In this document: positions 1 through 7,637 of the stretch, piece after piece
Layout: every line of letters begins with the position of its first letter
How positions within the stretch are numbered: position 1 is the stretch's first letter
Source: Gemmatimonas sp.
GTDB taxonomy: Bacteria; Gemmatimonadota; Gemmatimonadetes; Gemmatimonadales; Gemmatimonadaceae
DNA: 64,000 bases
Direction: 5' to 3'
Assembly: GCA_025361705.1 (NCBI GenBank)
Contig: JANYJW010000033.1
Location: 60,660 to 124,659, forward strand
The notes under the pieces: model-generated
The model's database searches: none
The model's input: only the letters and a program-made list of their open reading frames with translations
What the model was told of the DNA's origin: nothing
Program-made: the position numbers and the translations under genes

Positions 1-62
1 CCGAGGGCGACACCGTGCGCGTGGATGTGGCGGATCACGGGCTGCGGTTCGAGAAGGTGTGA
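1..62 (+). CDS. 3' end of a truncated gene, possibly ClpB
   Basis: Only the last 19 codons are inside the window, ending at the TGA at 60-62. The readable tail ends in GLRFEKV and is preceded by a GDTVRVDV stretch. That pattern resembles the C-terminal beta strand of ClpB-type disaggregases, where a G-D-x-V-x-V-D segment is followed by L-x-F. The match is short, so the family name is a guess. The stop codon overlaps the region just upstream of the next gene, so the two may be co-transcribed. Confidence 0.45.
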   Translation, partial: EGDTVRVDVADHGLRFEKV

Positions 63-78
63 TGCGCAGGGCCCGCTG

Positions 79-1080
79 ATGCCGCTGGCCGCCGTGTGGC
101 AGGAGGCGCTGCTGCGGCGCGGTGCGTCGCTGGCGACGCTCGCGAGTCTGCTCGCCTGCGGCGGCGGATCGTCGGCGCCTGCCGCGCCCGCTCCGCCAAA
201 CGCGCTTGGCGTCGCGGGCGACGTGCGGACCGATGCGAACGCGTGGGTGGAGTACACGCTCGGCAACGCGCCGCTGATCATTGCGGCGCCGCATGGCGGC
301 GCACTGACGCCAGCGTCGATTCCCGATCGCCGCTGTGCGGCGTGCCTGACGGACACCGATACCAACACCGAGGACCTGGCACGCCGCGTGGCCACCCTGT
401 TCTACTCGCGCACCGGCAAGCGCGTGCACTTGGTGATCAACCGCTTGCAGCGCGCCAAGCTGGACCCCAATCGCGAGGTCATCGAGGCGACCGACGGCAA
501 CACGGCGATGGTGCCGACCTGGCAGGCGTACCACACGTTCATCGACTCGGCGCGCGGGCGCATCACGACGAGTCCTGGGCGCGGGCTACTGCTCGATCTG
601 CACGGGCACGGCCATGCCATCCTGCGTCTCGAGCTTGGCTACACGATTGCCGCGTCAGACCTGCGCCTCAGCGACGCGGCGCTCACGACCAGCGGGGCCG
701 TGGCCCGGTCGAGCATCGCGCGGCTCGCGGTGCTCGACGTGGCCCGCTCGGCGCCCGTCGCCCTGCTGCGTGGCCCGACGAGCCTCGGCGCCTTGTTCGT
801 GGCGAACGGGTTTCCCGCCGTGCCGTCGCCCAGTGACCCAGCGCCCGCGGCGGCGGACCTGTACTTCGATGGCGGCTATACCACCGACCGGCATGGTTCC
901 GCCGCGGGGGGAACCGTCGATGCCGTGCAGATCGAGGCCCATCGCGTCGGCGCACGCGATACCTCGGAGAACCTCGACCGCTACGCGGCGGCCATCGTGA
1001 CGTCGGCGCTGGAGTACTTGCGGGTGCACTACGGGTGGACGCCGACCGGCACGGCGGCTGCGGCCGTGTTCGCGCCGTAG
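79..1080 (+). CDS. Predicted lipoprotein of the N-formylglutamate amidohydrolase superfamily
   Basis: The protein has 333 residues from ATG 79. The open frame continues upstream to 25, but 79 is preferred because it puts a hydrophobic signal and a lipobox (SLLAC followed by GGGSS) at the N-terminus. The mature part has IIAAPHGG, a D-x-N-T-E-D-LARRV stretch, VINRLQRAKLDPNRE and a DLHGHGH motif. Together these match the metal-binding and substrate region of N-formylglutamate amidohydrolase-like enzymes. An outer-membrane or periplasmic lipoprotein that hydrolyses an N-acyl amide is a reasonable inference, but the substrate is unknown. The lipid anchor is unusual for the classic histidine-degradation enzyme, so the role is probably different. 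Confidence 0.75.
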   Translation: MPLAAVWQEALLRRGASLATLASLLACGGGSSAPAAPAPPNALGVAGDVRTDANAWVEYTLGNAPLIIAAPHGGALTPASIPDRRCAACLTDTDTNTEDLARRVATLFYSRTGKRVHLVINRLQRAKLDPNREVIEATDGNTAMVPTWQAYHTFIDSARGRITTSPGRGLLLDLHGHGHAILRLELGYTIAASDLRLSDAALTTSGAVARSSIARLAVLDVARSAPVALLRGPTSLGALFVANGFPAVPSPSDPAPAAADLYFDGGYTTDRHGSAAGGTVDAVQIEAHRVGARDTSENLDRYAAAIVTSALEYLRVHYGWTPTGTAAAAVFAP

Positions 1081-1089
1081 ATTCCGCCC

Positions 1090-1602
1090 ATGCCACGTGC
1101 GCCCGGACCTGTGACGTTCGCCTCGCGCGACGACGAAGACGACTACTGGATGGGGCTCGCGATCGACGAGGCCAAGCGCGCCGCGGCCGCCGGCGAAGTT
1201 CCGGTTGGCGCGATGCTGCTTGTGTCGGGCGCGCCGGTGGCGAAGGCGCACAACACCATGGTGGCGAGCAAGGACGCCACGCAGCACGCCGAGATGCGCG
1301 CGCTCAAGGCCGGCGCGTATGCCGCTGGGGACACGCGCCTGGCGCAGGCCACGCTGTACGTGACACTCGAGCCCTGCGCGATGTGCGCTGGCGCCATCGT
1401 GCTCTCGCGCGTGGGGCGCGTGGTGTTTGGCGCGTGGGACGACAAGGCGGGCATGGCGGGTTCGGTGCACGACCTGCTGCGGAACCCGCGGCTCAACCAT
1501 CGGCCCGAGGTGCGAGGCGGGGTGCGCGAGAAGGAGTGCGCGATGTTGTTGAGCGGGTTCTTTGCCGGGCGAAGGGGAGGAGAGACATCAGATGGCAGAT
1601 GA
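1090..1602 (+). CDS. tadA: tRNA-specific adenosine deaminase TadA
   Basis: This 170-residue protein belongs to the cytidine/deoxycytidylate deaminase fold. It carries the zinc site HAEM (His ligand plus catalytic Glu) and PCAMCAGA (two Cys ligands). The following RVVFGAWDDKAG segment is typical of TadA. TadA deaminates A34 of tRNA-Arg(ACG) to inosine, allowing one tRNA to read CGU, CGC and CGA. It starts 10 bases after the upstream lipoprotein stop. The N-terminus is about 15 residues longer than in E. coli TadA; an internal start is possible but not needed. A bidirectional hairpin follows. Confidence 0.93.
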   Translation: MPRAPGPVTFASRDDEDDYWMGLAIDEAKRAAAAGEVPVGAMLLVSGAPVAKAHNTMVASKDATQHAEMRALKAGAYAAGDTRLAQATLYVTLEPCAMCAGAIVLSRVGRVVFGAWDDKAGMAGSVHDLLRNPRLNHRPEVRGGVREKECAMLLSGFFAGRRGGETSDGR

Positions 1603-1608
1603 CGGCAC

Positions 1609-1640
1609 GAGAGCCCGGAGGACTGCTCCCCCGGGCTCTC
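1609..1640. terminator. Hairpin between convergent tadA and namZ-like genes
   Basis: A perfect 10-bp inverted repeat (GAGAGCCCGG / CCGGGCTCTC) with a 12-base loop lies between two convergent genes. It is flanked by a second inverted pair, GATGGCAG near 1591 and CTGCCATC near 1647, so a larger stem can form. There is no strong T tract. It probably stops transcription from both sides. Confidence 0.6.
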
Positions 1641-1667
1641 TGCCACCTGCCATCGGCCCTCTGACGT

Positions 1668-2924
1668 CTATTTGTATATCCAGTACTTCCTTGCCTCACC
1701 CTCCCACGCCTTCGACTCCGCAGCGAGAATCGGCAGCAGCGCCTCGATGCCGCCGTCCTTCTCCACGGCCTCGCGCATGCGGGCACTGCCCGACAGCCGG
1801 TCGATGGAGCTCCTGCGCCACTCCCACTTGTCCTTGTGGCGCTCGTAGATGGCGCGCAGCATGTAGGCGCCGACGTCCACTGGCACGACCGCATCGCGGT
1901 TGGTGACCTTCACGTGAATCATCGGGATTGTCTGCCCGCCGAACTCATAGCCGGGTTCCACCGGTCGCAGAATTGAATCGAAGCGCACGCCAGGAATCTT
2001 CTTGGCGTTCAGCGCGGCCGCGATGGCGCCCGCGTCGGTGAGCCAGCTGGCCCCGGCTTGGGCGAACGGGTCGTCGGTGCCGCGTCCTTCGCTCACATTG
2101 ACGCCCTCAAAGAAGACCGTGCCGGTATAGAGCACGTTGGCGTCGTTGTTGCGCAGGTTGGGCGACGGGTTGACCCAGGGCAGCCCGGTGTCTTCGTAGT
2201 ACATCGACCGCGTGTACCCTTGCATGGGCACGACCTTGACGTCGGCCTTGAACTTGCCGCTCCCCACGAGGTACAGCGCGAGTTCGCCCGGCGTAAAGCC
2301 GTAGCGCAGCGACACGGGGTACAGCCCGACGAGCGACTTGAAGGCGGTGTCAAGGATGCCGCCGTCCACCTTGTCGGCGCGAATCGGGTTGGGGCGGTCG
2401 AGAATGATCACCGGCACGCCGGCCTTGCCTGCCGCTTCGACCGCCTGCGCCATGGTCCACTGGTAGGTATAAACGCGTGCGCCGACGTCCTGGATGTCGT
2501 AGAGCAGCACGTCGATGGTCTTGAGCTGCTCGGGCGAGGGCACGCGCTGGTCGCCGTAGAGCGAGTAGATGGGCACGCCCGTGGCCGAGTCGACGCTCGA
2601 TGAGATCTTCTCGCCGGCCTTGGCGACGCCGCGAATGCCGTGTTCGGGCCCGAAGAGCGCCGCGAGCGTGACGCCCTTGGCCTTGAATAGCGCGTCGATG
2701 GTACTGGTGCCGTCGGGCAGTCGCCCGCTGTGGTTGGTGAGCAGGCCCACACGCTTGCCCTGCACGAGGTGCAGGGAGTCACGCAGGAGCACCTCGAGGC
2801 CGGAGCGGACACGGGCCTGGGCGAGGGCGGGGGATCCGCAGGCAGCGAGGGCCGCGGCGGCCAGCAGAAGTCGATGGCGGAGCGTCATGCTGAAAGGTGG
2901 CACTGCTGGGGGGCGGGTGTCCAT
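1668..2924 (-). CDS. namZ: NamZ-type exo-beta-N-acetylmuramidase (DUF1343)
   Basis: This 418-residue exported protein matches the DUF1343 family, whose founding member NamZ removes terminal MurNAc from peptidoglycan fragments. Recognisable blocks are GLLTNHSG, FGPEHGIRG, DVLLYDIQDVGARVYTY, ILDRPNPI, PSPNLR and EGVNVSEGRGTDDPF. The last block marks the family's catalytic region. A signal peptide is present. ATG 2888 (M13) gives a more normal signal (MTLRHRLLLAAAALAAC, lipobox-like) than ATG 2924, and neither has a clear Shine-Dalgarno sequence. The 14-base tandem repeat abuts the upstream side of the start. The likely role is cell-wall turnover or recycling in the periplasm. Confidence 0.88.
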   Translation of the reverse strand: MDTRPPAVPPFSMTLRHRLLLAAAALAACGSPALAQARVRSGLEVLLRDSLHLVQGKRVGLLTNHSGRLPDGTSTIDALFKAKGVTLAALFGPEHGIRGVAKAGEKISSSVDSATGVPIYSLYGDQRVPSPEQLKTIDVLLYDIQDVGARVYTYQWTMAQAVEAAGKAGVPVIILDRPNPIRADKVDGGILDTAFKSLVGLYPVSLRYGFTPGELALYLVGSGKFKADVKVVPMQGYTRSMYYEDTGLPWVNPSPNLRNNDANVLYTGTVFFEGVNVSEGRGTDDPFAQAGASWLTDAGAIAAALNAKKIPGVRFDSILRPVEPGYEFGGQTIPMIHVKVTNRDAVVPVDVGAYMLRAIYERHKDKWEWRRSSIDRLSGSARMREAVEKDGGIEALLPILAAESKAWEGEARKYWIYK

Positions 2925-2925
2925 T

Positions 2926-2996
2926 GAGATGGCAGACTTCTGATGGCAGACTTCTGATGGCAGACTTCAGATGGCAGACGGCCGAGGGCAGACGGC
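2926..2996. repeat. Tandem 14-bp repeat (TGATGGCAGACTTC) upstream of namZ
   Basis: About three direct copies of TGATGGCAGACTTC, then two degenerate ATGGCAGACGG / GGGCAGACGG units, occupy the space between the namZ start and the tRNA promoter. Read on the minus strand, the array (TCTGCCATC core) forms the immediate 5' leader of namZ. The same core word recurs in other gaps of this window (around 1590-1655, 60085 and 63555). Confidence 0.8.
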
Positions 2997-3033
2997 GCGC
3001 AGCACGGGTGGTGCTGATCTACGGTGGCAACAG

Positions 3034-3060
3034 TTGACCCTGATCACGCACCGGGATAAT
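3034..3060 (+). promoter_or_regulatory. Promoter for the tRNA-Ser pair
   Basis: TTGACC at 3034-3039 and GATAAT at 3055-3060 are separated by 15 bases, slightly short for a sigma-70 promoter. The first tRNA-Ser begins 15 bases after the -10 element, as expected for a stable-RNA promoter. Confidence 0.65.
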
Positions 3061-3075
3061 TTCAGGATTCTGCTT

Positions 3076-3162
3076 GGACAGGTGGCCGAGTGGTTGAAGG
3101 CACCGGTCTCGAAAACCGGCGTACCGGCAACGGTACCGTGAGTTCGAATCTCACCCTGTCCG
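3076..3162 (+). tRNA. tRNA-Ser (anticodon CGA)
   Basis: The 87-base gene folds as a class II tRNA. The acceptor GGACAGG pairs with CCTGTCC and the discriminator is G at 3162. The anticodon stem CCGGT/ACCGG encloses the loop CTCGAAA, giving anticodon CGA (reads UCG). A long variable arm (GTACCGGCAACGGTAC) and the T-loop TTCGAAT are present. CCA is not encoded. Confidence 0.96.
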
Positions 3163-3235
3163 CTCGATCAGGACGCGCAACGCGTCGGTGCCCGCACCGG
3201 CGCGTTGTCGCAGGTAGTCGCGCAACGGCGCTGTC

Positions 3236-3271
3236 ATCGACCGTCTACCGTCTACCGTCTGCAGTCTGCGG
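3236..3271. repeat. Short tandem repeat (GTCTACC) between the tRNAs
   Basis: The inter-tRNA spacer contains CCGTCTACCGTCTACCGTCTGCAGTCTGC, about four copies of a 7-base GTCTACC-like unit. A similar tract starting CATCGACCGTCTAC lies near 18590 upstream of the moxR gene. Confidence 0.6.
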
Positions 3272-3274
3272 CAA

Positions 3275-3362
3275 GGACAGATGGCCGAGTGGTTTAAGGC
3301 GCACGCCTGGAAAGTGTGTGTACGTCAAAAGCGTACCGTGGGTTCGAATCCCACTCTGTCCG
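3275..3362 (+). tRNA. tRNA-Ser (anticodon GGA)
   Basis: This 88-base class II tRNA has acceptor GGACAGA pairing with TCTGTCC and discriminator G. The anticodon stem CACGC/GTGTG (one G-T pair) encloses the loop CTGGAAA, giving anticodon GGA (reads UCC/UCU). A long variable arm (GTACGTCAAAAGCGTAC) and the T-loop TTCGAAT are clear. It lies 112 bases after the first tRNA-Ser and is probably in the same transcript. Confidence 0.96.
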
Positions 3363-3369
3363 TTCAATC

Positions 3370-3408
3370 CGAAAGCCCCACCGACGCACTGCGTTGGCGG
3401 GGCTTTCG
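3370..3408 (+). terminator. Terminator after the tRNA-Ser pair
   Basis: CGAAAGCCCC at 3370-3379 pairs with GGGGCTTTCG at 3399-3408, and the interior CCGACGC/GCGTTGG extends the stem. This very stable hairpin starts 8 bases after the second tRNA. No long T run follows. The 296 bases from 3409 to the next gene hold no gene or motif I can recognise. Confidence 0.8.
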
Positions 3409-3704
3409 GCGCGTTGGGGCTCGATTGGGCCAAAGAGTAGCGCACCGTGCTGGCATGGGGCCGCTACGCTCTGTAACCAGCCATGGGAACAGCTACCGCG
3501 AGGGCATCACTTCAGGTTCTGGAGGATCGAGCGGCTCGTCTCGCTGGCCTTCTCAGGCCTCGACGTCGGTGACGCCAAGCGTCTGTCCGGCAAAACGTCC
3601 CGCGATATCGCTCCTCGCGGCCGCGAGCATGGCGTTGGGCGCGAGGTCGCGCGCCGCGATGGGCCATGGCGCCGGCGGGGCAAACGCATTGTCACCACGT
3701 GCCG

Positions 3705-4076
3705 TCAGTCCGCCAGCAACCAGGCCAGCGCCGCGTCGTAATCCTGGAAGATGCAATCGGTAACCACGAACTCCGCGATGACCTCGAACTGCCGGGCCGT
3801 GCCATACTGGTCCGGTGCGCCCACGAGAATCGCGGTCTTCCACGGCAGCCCGGCGAGAATCGGCTGGGCGACGGTCTTGAAGGTGTCCGCCAGTTCGCGG
3901 CCCGTGAAGCGCAGCGTCGCCATGCGGAGATCACCAATGTTCCTGGCAATGCGTCGTGCCGCAGGATCCGCCAGCATCGTTTGCCAGTGCCGCGCCAGGT
4001 CGTCGGCGGTGACATCGTCGCTCCAGACTTCGTTGATGATCCCGCGGGCCGTGTCGATGGTGTACGCGATTGGCAT
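3705..4076 (-). CDS. Small STAS/SpoIIAA-like protein
   Basis: The protein has 123 residues from ATG 4076 (an in-frame ATG at 4088 is also possible). The sequence starts MPIAYTIDTARGII, followed by a W-S-D-D-V-T segment, a central LRFTGREL block and a C-terminal DYDAALAWLL helix. This is the pattern of single-domain STAS-like (SpoIIAA-like) proteins that begin with a strand-turn describing the 'action' of a residue substitution. The frame stays open upstream to 4424, but that part is low in conservation-like character and runs into the divergent peptidase gene. Function is unknown; a regulatory or membrane-associated role is only a family-level guess. Confidence 0.65.
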   Translation of the reverse strand: MPIAYTIDTARGIINEVWSDDVTADDLARHWQTMLADPAARRIARNIGDLRMATLRFTGRELADTFKTVAQPILAGLPWKTAILVGAPDQYGTARQFEVIAEFVVTDCIFQDYDAALAWLLAD

Positions 4077-4278
4077 GGCAACAAGCATGGCGCCGGGAGG
4101 CGATCGTTCGCCACATATCGCATTCATGTGGCAGTCAGGATGGGCCCCCGCACGGCGCCGCGGCCGCAGTCGCGCGGTCGCGGCCACCGAATGGCGGAAT
4201 CGCGCCGCCGGGTGGAAATTGCTTGAGCCTACCCAACCTCGCGTCACCGCCCGTCGAGTCACCTCCTGGGAGCTCAGA

Positions 4279-6954
4279 ATGTCTTGTTCCATCGTCTCCG
4301 CGGCATGTCGCGCGGTTGCACTGGCCGCCTGCCTGGCGATGCCGTCGCTGTCCGCCCTCGCCCAGCCGCGCGCCATCCCCACTCCCGAATCGGTCTTCGG
4401 CTTCGCCATCGGCGCCGACTTCAAGTTGGTGAGCTACGACGAGTCCATCCGGTACTTCCAGCGGCTTGCATCGGCGAGTGATCGCATCAAGCTGCTCGAA
4501 GTGGGCAAGACGTCTGCCGGGCACGCCTGGACGCTGGCCGTCATCTCGTCGCCGGAGAACCTCGCGAAGCTCGAGCAGCTGCGGGGCATCGCGCAGCGGC
4601 TGGCGCACCCGGAAGGCCTCACCGACGTGCAGGCGCGCGCCCTCGCCAGGGAAGGCAGGGCCTTCGTCGATATCAGTGGCGGCCTGCACGCGTCCGAGAT
4701 CGCCGGCTCCCAGCACACCATCCAGCTGGCCTACGACCTGCTGTCACGCAACGACGATCGCACCAAGGCCATTCTCGACAACACCGTGCTGCTGCTCTGG
4801 CCATCGCTCAATCCCGACGGCCAGGACATCGTGGTGAACTGGTACCGCCAGAACGTCGGCACGCCGTACGAGGTGTCGCCGCTGAACGAGTTGTACCAGA
4901 AGTACATCGGGCACGACAACAACCGCGACGCGTACATGCTCAATGTGCCGGAGTCGCGCGTCGTGGCGCGCACGTGGCGCCACTGGGAGCCGCAGGTGAT
5001 CTACGTGCAGCACCAGACGGCGCCGTTCCCCACGCGCATCTGGCTGCCGCCCTTCGCCGAGCCCATTGCGCCGCGCGTGGCCGGGTTGATGTCGCGCGAG
5101 GTGAACACCATCGGCATGACCATTGCGCAGGCGCTCGAGACCAACGGGCAGGTGGGCGCCACGCACATGGGCACGGGCTTCGACGCGTGGTATCCGGGCT
5201 ACATCGACTACATGCCCATGCTGCAGAACATCGTGTCGTTCTGGACGGAGACGGCGCTGTTCGACTATGCCACGCCGAAGTTCTACACGGTGGATGAGTT
5301 CCCCAAGGAATTCCGCGATCTGCGGCCGCAGTCGCTCTACGCGAGTCCGTGGCCGGGCGGCTGGTGGCGCCTGAAGGATGCCGTGGACTACATGGAGACG
5401 GCGTCGCTTGCCACGCTCGACTACGCGAGCAAGTATCGCGAAGACCTGCTCTGGAACCGGTATCAGGCGGGGCGCAACGCCATGGCGCGCTACGCCAAGG
5501 AACCGCCGTACGCCTACATCGTGCCGCAGCAGCAGCGCGATCCGGCGGCCGCCGCAGCGTTGCTCAAGCGGCTCGCCTTCCTCGGCGTGCGCGTGAGCGA
5601 ACTGTCGCGTGAGGCCACGCACGGCGGCGCGCGCTATGCCAAGGGCACGTGGGTGATCGCGATGAACCAGGAGTACGCCGAACTGGTGCGGCAGCTGTTC
5701 GACGTGCAGAACTACCCCGACCTGCGCGAGAGCGAAGGCGGAGCGCCGGAGCCGCCGTACGATGCCGCGGGCTGGACGCTGCCGTACCTCACCGATGTGC
5801 GCGTCGTCGAGGCGCGCGTGCCGTTGTCCCCCGAGTTCCGCGCCGCGCTGCAGGCGGTGCAGGGCAAGGCCACCGACGCTGCGTCGGCCGATGCGCCGTT
5901 CACCACCAACGCCATGGCGGCGGGCATCTCGCCGCCGCCGGCGAAGATCACCGGCACGGGCCCGGCACTCGCCGTGGACCCCGCGCAGAACGACGCGTTC
6001 CGCCTGATGAACCGCGCGCTCGCAGAGGGCGGCACCGTACAGTTCGATGCGGGGCGCTATGTGGTGTCGGGCGTGGCGTCGGCGCGGCTCGAAGGATGGG
6101 CGAACGAGCTGTCCATGCGCGCGGAACGCCGCGCCGGCGCCGATGGCGCAGTGACCGCCAGGCGCGTGGCGCTGTACAAGTCGCTGGCGCCGAGCATGGA
6201 CGAAGGCTGGACGGAGTGGCTGCTCGACCAATACGAGTTCAAGGTCACCACCATCACCAACGCCGACTTCCAGGCTGGGGACCTCGCGGGCCGCTTCGAT
6301 GTGATTCTCTTTGCGTCTGATCGGGCGCGCACCATTCGCGACGGCTTCGCCAGGGGCCGCGTACCTCCGATCATCGAAGGGGGGCTCGGCGATGCGGGCA
6401 TTCGCGCCCTTGACGAGTTCGTGCGCAAGGGCGGCACGATGGTGGCCATCAACCAGAGCGCAATCTTCGCCATCGAGCAGTTGCACCTGCCGGTGAAGAA
6501 CGTGGTACAGGGCGTGCCGTCCAAGGACTTCTTCGCCAGCGGCTCGATTCTCGAGGTGATCACCGATCAGGCGCAGCCGATGATGGCCGGCATGCCCGAG
6601 CGGGCCAAGGTCTTCGTTGACCAGAGTCCGGTGTTTACCACGCTCGAGGGTTTCGACGGCGCCACGCTGGCCACATTTGCCAAGGCCGGGTCGCCGCTCC
6701 TCTCGGGCTACCTGCTGGGGGAGAAGTTCCTGCAGGGCAACGCCGCCGCGCTCGACGTGAAGCACGGACGTGGGCACGTGGTGCTGGTCGGCTTCCGCCC
6801 GCAGTGGCGCGGGCAGACCATCGGCACGTTCCGCGTCGTGTTCAACGCCGCGTTCTACGGACGCGACGTCGCCGACCGAGCCAAGTCGACGCCGGGGTTC
6901 TCGGCGGGCGCCAAGCCCGTGGGTGGTGAGGGAGCCAAGAAGACGGCGCCCTAG
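4279..6954 (+). CDS. M14-family zinc carboxypeptidase, secreted
   Basis: The 891-residue protein starts at ATG 4279, preceded by GGGAG. The open frame extends further upstream, but the signal peptide (about residues 1-28, ending SALAQ) fixes this start. Around residue 137 the zinc motif GGLHASEIAG (H-x-x-E) is followed by NPDGQDIVVNWYR, an HDNNRDAY block and YVQHQTAPFP, which supplies the third ligand region. This is the peptidase M14 arrangement. The C-terminal 250 residues resemble a glutamine-amidotransferase-like fold and may be a binding domain. It probably hydrolyses peptides outside the cytoplasm. Its TAG stop overlaps the stop of the convergent SRAP gene in the tetramer CTAG. Confidence 0.88.
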   Translation: MSCSIVSAACRAVALAACLAMPSLSALAQPRAIPTPESVFGFAIGADFKLVSYDESIRYFQRLASASDRIKLLEVGKTSAGHAWTLAVISSPENLAKLEQLRGIAQRLAHPEGLTDVQARALAREGRAFVDISGGLHASEIAGSQHTIQLAYDLLSRNDDRTKAILDNTVLLLWPSLNPDGQDIVVNWYRQNVGTPYEVSPLNELYQKYIGHDNNRDAYMLNVPESRVVARTWRHWEPQVIYVQHQTAPFPTRIWLPPFAEPIAPRVAGLMSREVNTIGMTIAQALETNGQVGATHMGTGFDAWYPGYIDYMPMLQNIVSFWTETALFDYATPKFYTVDEFPKEFRDLRPQSLYASPWPGGWWRLKDAVDYMETASLATLDYASKYREDLLWNRYQAGRNAMARYAKEPPYAYIVPQQQRDPAAAAALLKRLAFLGVRVSELSREATHGGARYAKGTWVIAMNQEYAELVRQLFDVQNYPDLRESEGGAPEPPYDAAGWTLPYLTDVRVVEARVPLSPEFRAALQAVQGKATDAASADAPFTTNAMAAGISPPPAKITGTGPALAVDPAQNDAFRLMNRALAEGGTVQFDAGRYVVSGVASARLEGWANELSMRAERRAGADGAVTARRVALYKSLAPSMDEGWTEWLLDQYEFKVTTITNADFQAGDLAGRFDVILFASDRARTIRDGFARGRVPPIIEGGLGDAGIRALDEFVRKGGTMVAINQSAIFAIEQLHLPVKNVVQGVPSKDFFASGSILEVITDQAQPMMAGMPERAKVFVDQSPVFTTLEGFDGATLATFAKAGSPLLSGYLLGEKFLQGNAAALDVKHGRGHVVLVGFRPQWRGQTIGTFRVVFNAAFYGRDVADRAKSTPGFSAGAKPVGGEGAKKTAP

Positions 6955-7634
6955 CAGGCCGCGTCGCCCTCGCGAGGGACAATGCAGGCCGCGTCGTCGT
7001 TGGCCACGGCGTTCACGTGCGTGCTCACACGATGCGCCGCCCAGTGCGAGGGATCCCATCCACGGAGCAGCGCGCTGGCCCCGTCGTGTGCCGTCGCCGG
7101 CGACAGCCACGCCGCATAGTCCTCGGCGGCGATGATCACGGGCATGCGGTCGTGGATGGGCTGCATCAGGGAATTGGCACTGGTCGTCAGGAGGGCGCAG
7201 CTCTCCACCGCGTCGCCGGTGGCGGGCTGCCACCGCTCCCAAAGCGCGGCAATCGCAAAGACGCCGTCGTCTGCGCGCCGAATGAACCAGGGCTGCTTGC
7301 GCGTGCCGCTCACGGGCGGCTGCCATTCAAAGAAGCCGCTGGCAGGCACGAGGCAGCGCCGGTGGCGAAACGCAGCGCGAAATGACGGCTTGTCGGCCGC
7401 CGACTCCGCGCGCGCATTGGCAAGCCGGCGGCCGATGGTCGCGTCCTTCGCCCACGAGGGGATGAGTCCCCAGTGCAGCATCGCCACCTCCGCACCATCG
7501 CCCGCCTGGCGCACTGCGGCGATGGCACGCCCTGGGCCGAGGTTCCAGTGCGGCGGCAGCGCCGGTCCGCGGCGCACGCCGAACTGCGCCCAGTCAATCC
7601 GGTCGCTCTTTGAAAGCGCAAAGCGGCCGCACAT
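6951..7634 (-). CDS. SRAP (YedK/HMCES) abasic-site-shielding protein
   Basis: The 227-residue protein begins MCGRFAL, exposing the invariant Cys2 after Met removal. It carries the other family marks: NARAES, RRCLVPASGFFEW (catalytic Glu) and PIHDRMPVI (catalytic His). SRAP proteins form a covalent thiazolidine crosslink with abasic sites in single-stranded DNA. Length matches YedK. The gene converges on the M14 peptidase, and the two stop codons share CTAG (6951-6954). The hybrid kinase gene lies 3 bases upstream on the same strand (7638), so the two may share a transcript. Confidence 0.93.
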   Translation of the reverse strand: MCGRFALSKSDRIDWAQFGVRRGPALPPHWNLGPGRAIAAVRQAGDGAEVAMLHWGLIPSWAKDATIGRRLANARAESAADKPSFRAAFRHRRCLVPASGFFEWQPPVSGTRKQPWFIRRADDGVFAIAALWERWQPATGDAVESCALLTTSANSLMQPIHDRMPVIIAAEDYAAWLSPATAHDGASALLRGWDPSHWAAHRVSTHVNAVANDDAACIVPREGDAAC

Positions 7635-7637
7635 GGG

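Noticed and set aside
2926..2996. Possible CRISPR array
   Set aside because: Units are 14 bases and directly adjoining with no spacers. No cas gene is nearby.
3409..3704. Possible small gene after the tRNA-Ser terminator
   Set aside because: Short frames exist but none has a ribosome-binding site, recognisable motif or typical codon pattern.
4744..7326. 860-residue open frame on the minus strand
   Set aside because: It lies antisense to the M14 peptidase and SRAP genes, is Arg/His-rich and has no recognisable domain. Long shadow frames are expected at this base composition.
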